This document shows, in pieces, positions 35,383 to 35,618 of a stretch of 35,618 nt of DNA (its first letter is position 1; every line of letters starts with the position of its first letter). The translations under genes were made by a program, and so were the position numbers. Source of the DNA: Prevotellaceae bacterium (GTDB taxonomy: Bacteria; Bacteroidota; Bacteroidia; Bacteroidales; UBA932). The stretch is taken from NCBI GenBank assembly GCA_031255195.1, contig JAIRSZ010000161.1, positions 1 through 35,618 on the forward strand, read 5' to 3'. The notes beneath the pieces are model-generated. The model had not been told where the DNA came from and did no database searches. It was given only the letters and a program-made list of their open reading frames with translations.

Positions 35383-35618
35383 CTTGGAATCGTTTAATCT
35401 GCAAGCTATAATAATGCCAAATTCACGACTTTTGGTATGGCTTTACTCTGCATCAATGTTGGCTTTGCCGCTTACATGGTAGAATTTTACTTGTCAGAAA
35501 AAATATGATACTAACCTGAATTTTATCATGTTAGCTATTTATTTACATGGTTGTTGATAAGTTCTCCGTGTTTTTATCTAAACATATTTTGAGCTTTCAA
35601 AAAAATTAATTTCATTTG

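Overview
Chromosomal window from a Bacteroidetes/Bacteroidales-like bacterium, judged from TAnnTTTG-type promoters, YajC-YbbR-CoaE order, TonB receptor type and lipoprotein style. About 23 protein-coding genes are supported; most are housekeeping. + strand: tex, gcvH, two LVIVD-like lipoproteins, cysK, pyridoxamine-kinase-like gene, gdhA, and a three-gene outer-membrane operon ending in a TonB-dependent receptor. - strand: rarA, aldo/keto reductase, hisA, DUF456, M3 peptidase, trpB2-like, tyrS, TerB/DnaJ protein, coaE, ybbR-like, yajC, recQ, Nudix hydrolase, RND permease, ygiQ, DUF6599-like, Tat-type Fe-S aldo/keto reductase. I saw no tRNA, rRNA, CRISPR array, intact IS element, prophage or recognised defence system. 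The best leads for undescribed biology are: (i) a tight AKR(Tat, 4Fe-4S)-DUF6599-YgiQ cluster; (ii) an uncharacterised barrel + lipoprotein + TonB receptor operon; (iii) an LVIVD propeller lipoprotein that looks split into two separately exported lipoproteins; (iv) a nested hairpin between cysK and the pyridoxamine kinase gene; (v) a stem-loop cluster 3' of tyrS with possible alternative pairing; (vi) a duplicated element with a 10-bp tandem repeat at the left edge. Family assignments come from recognising protein motifs by eye; no database search was run.
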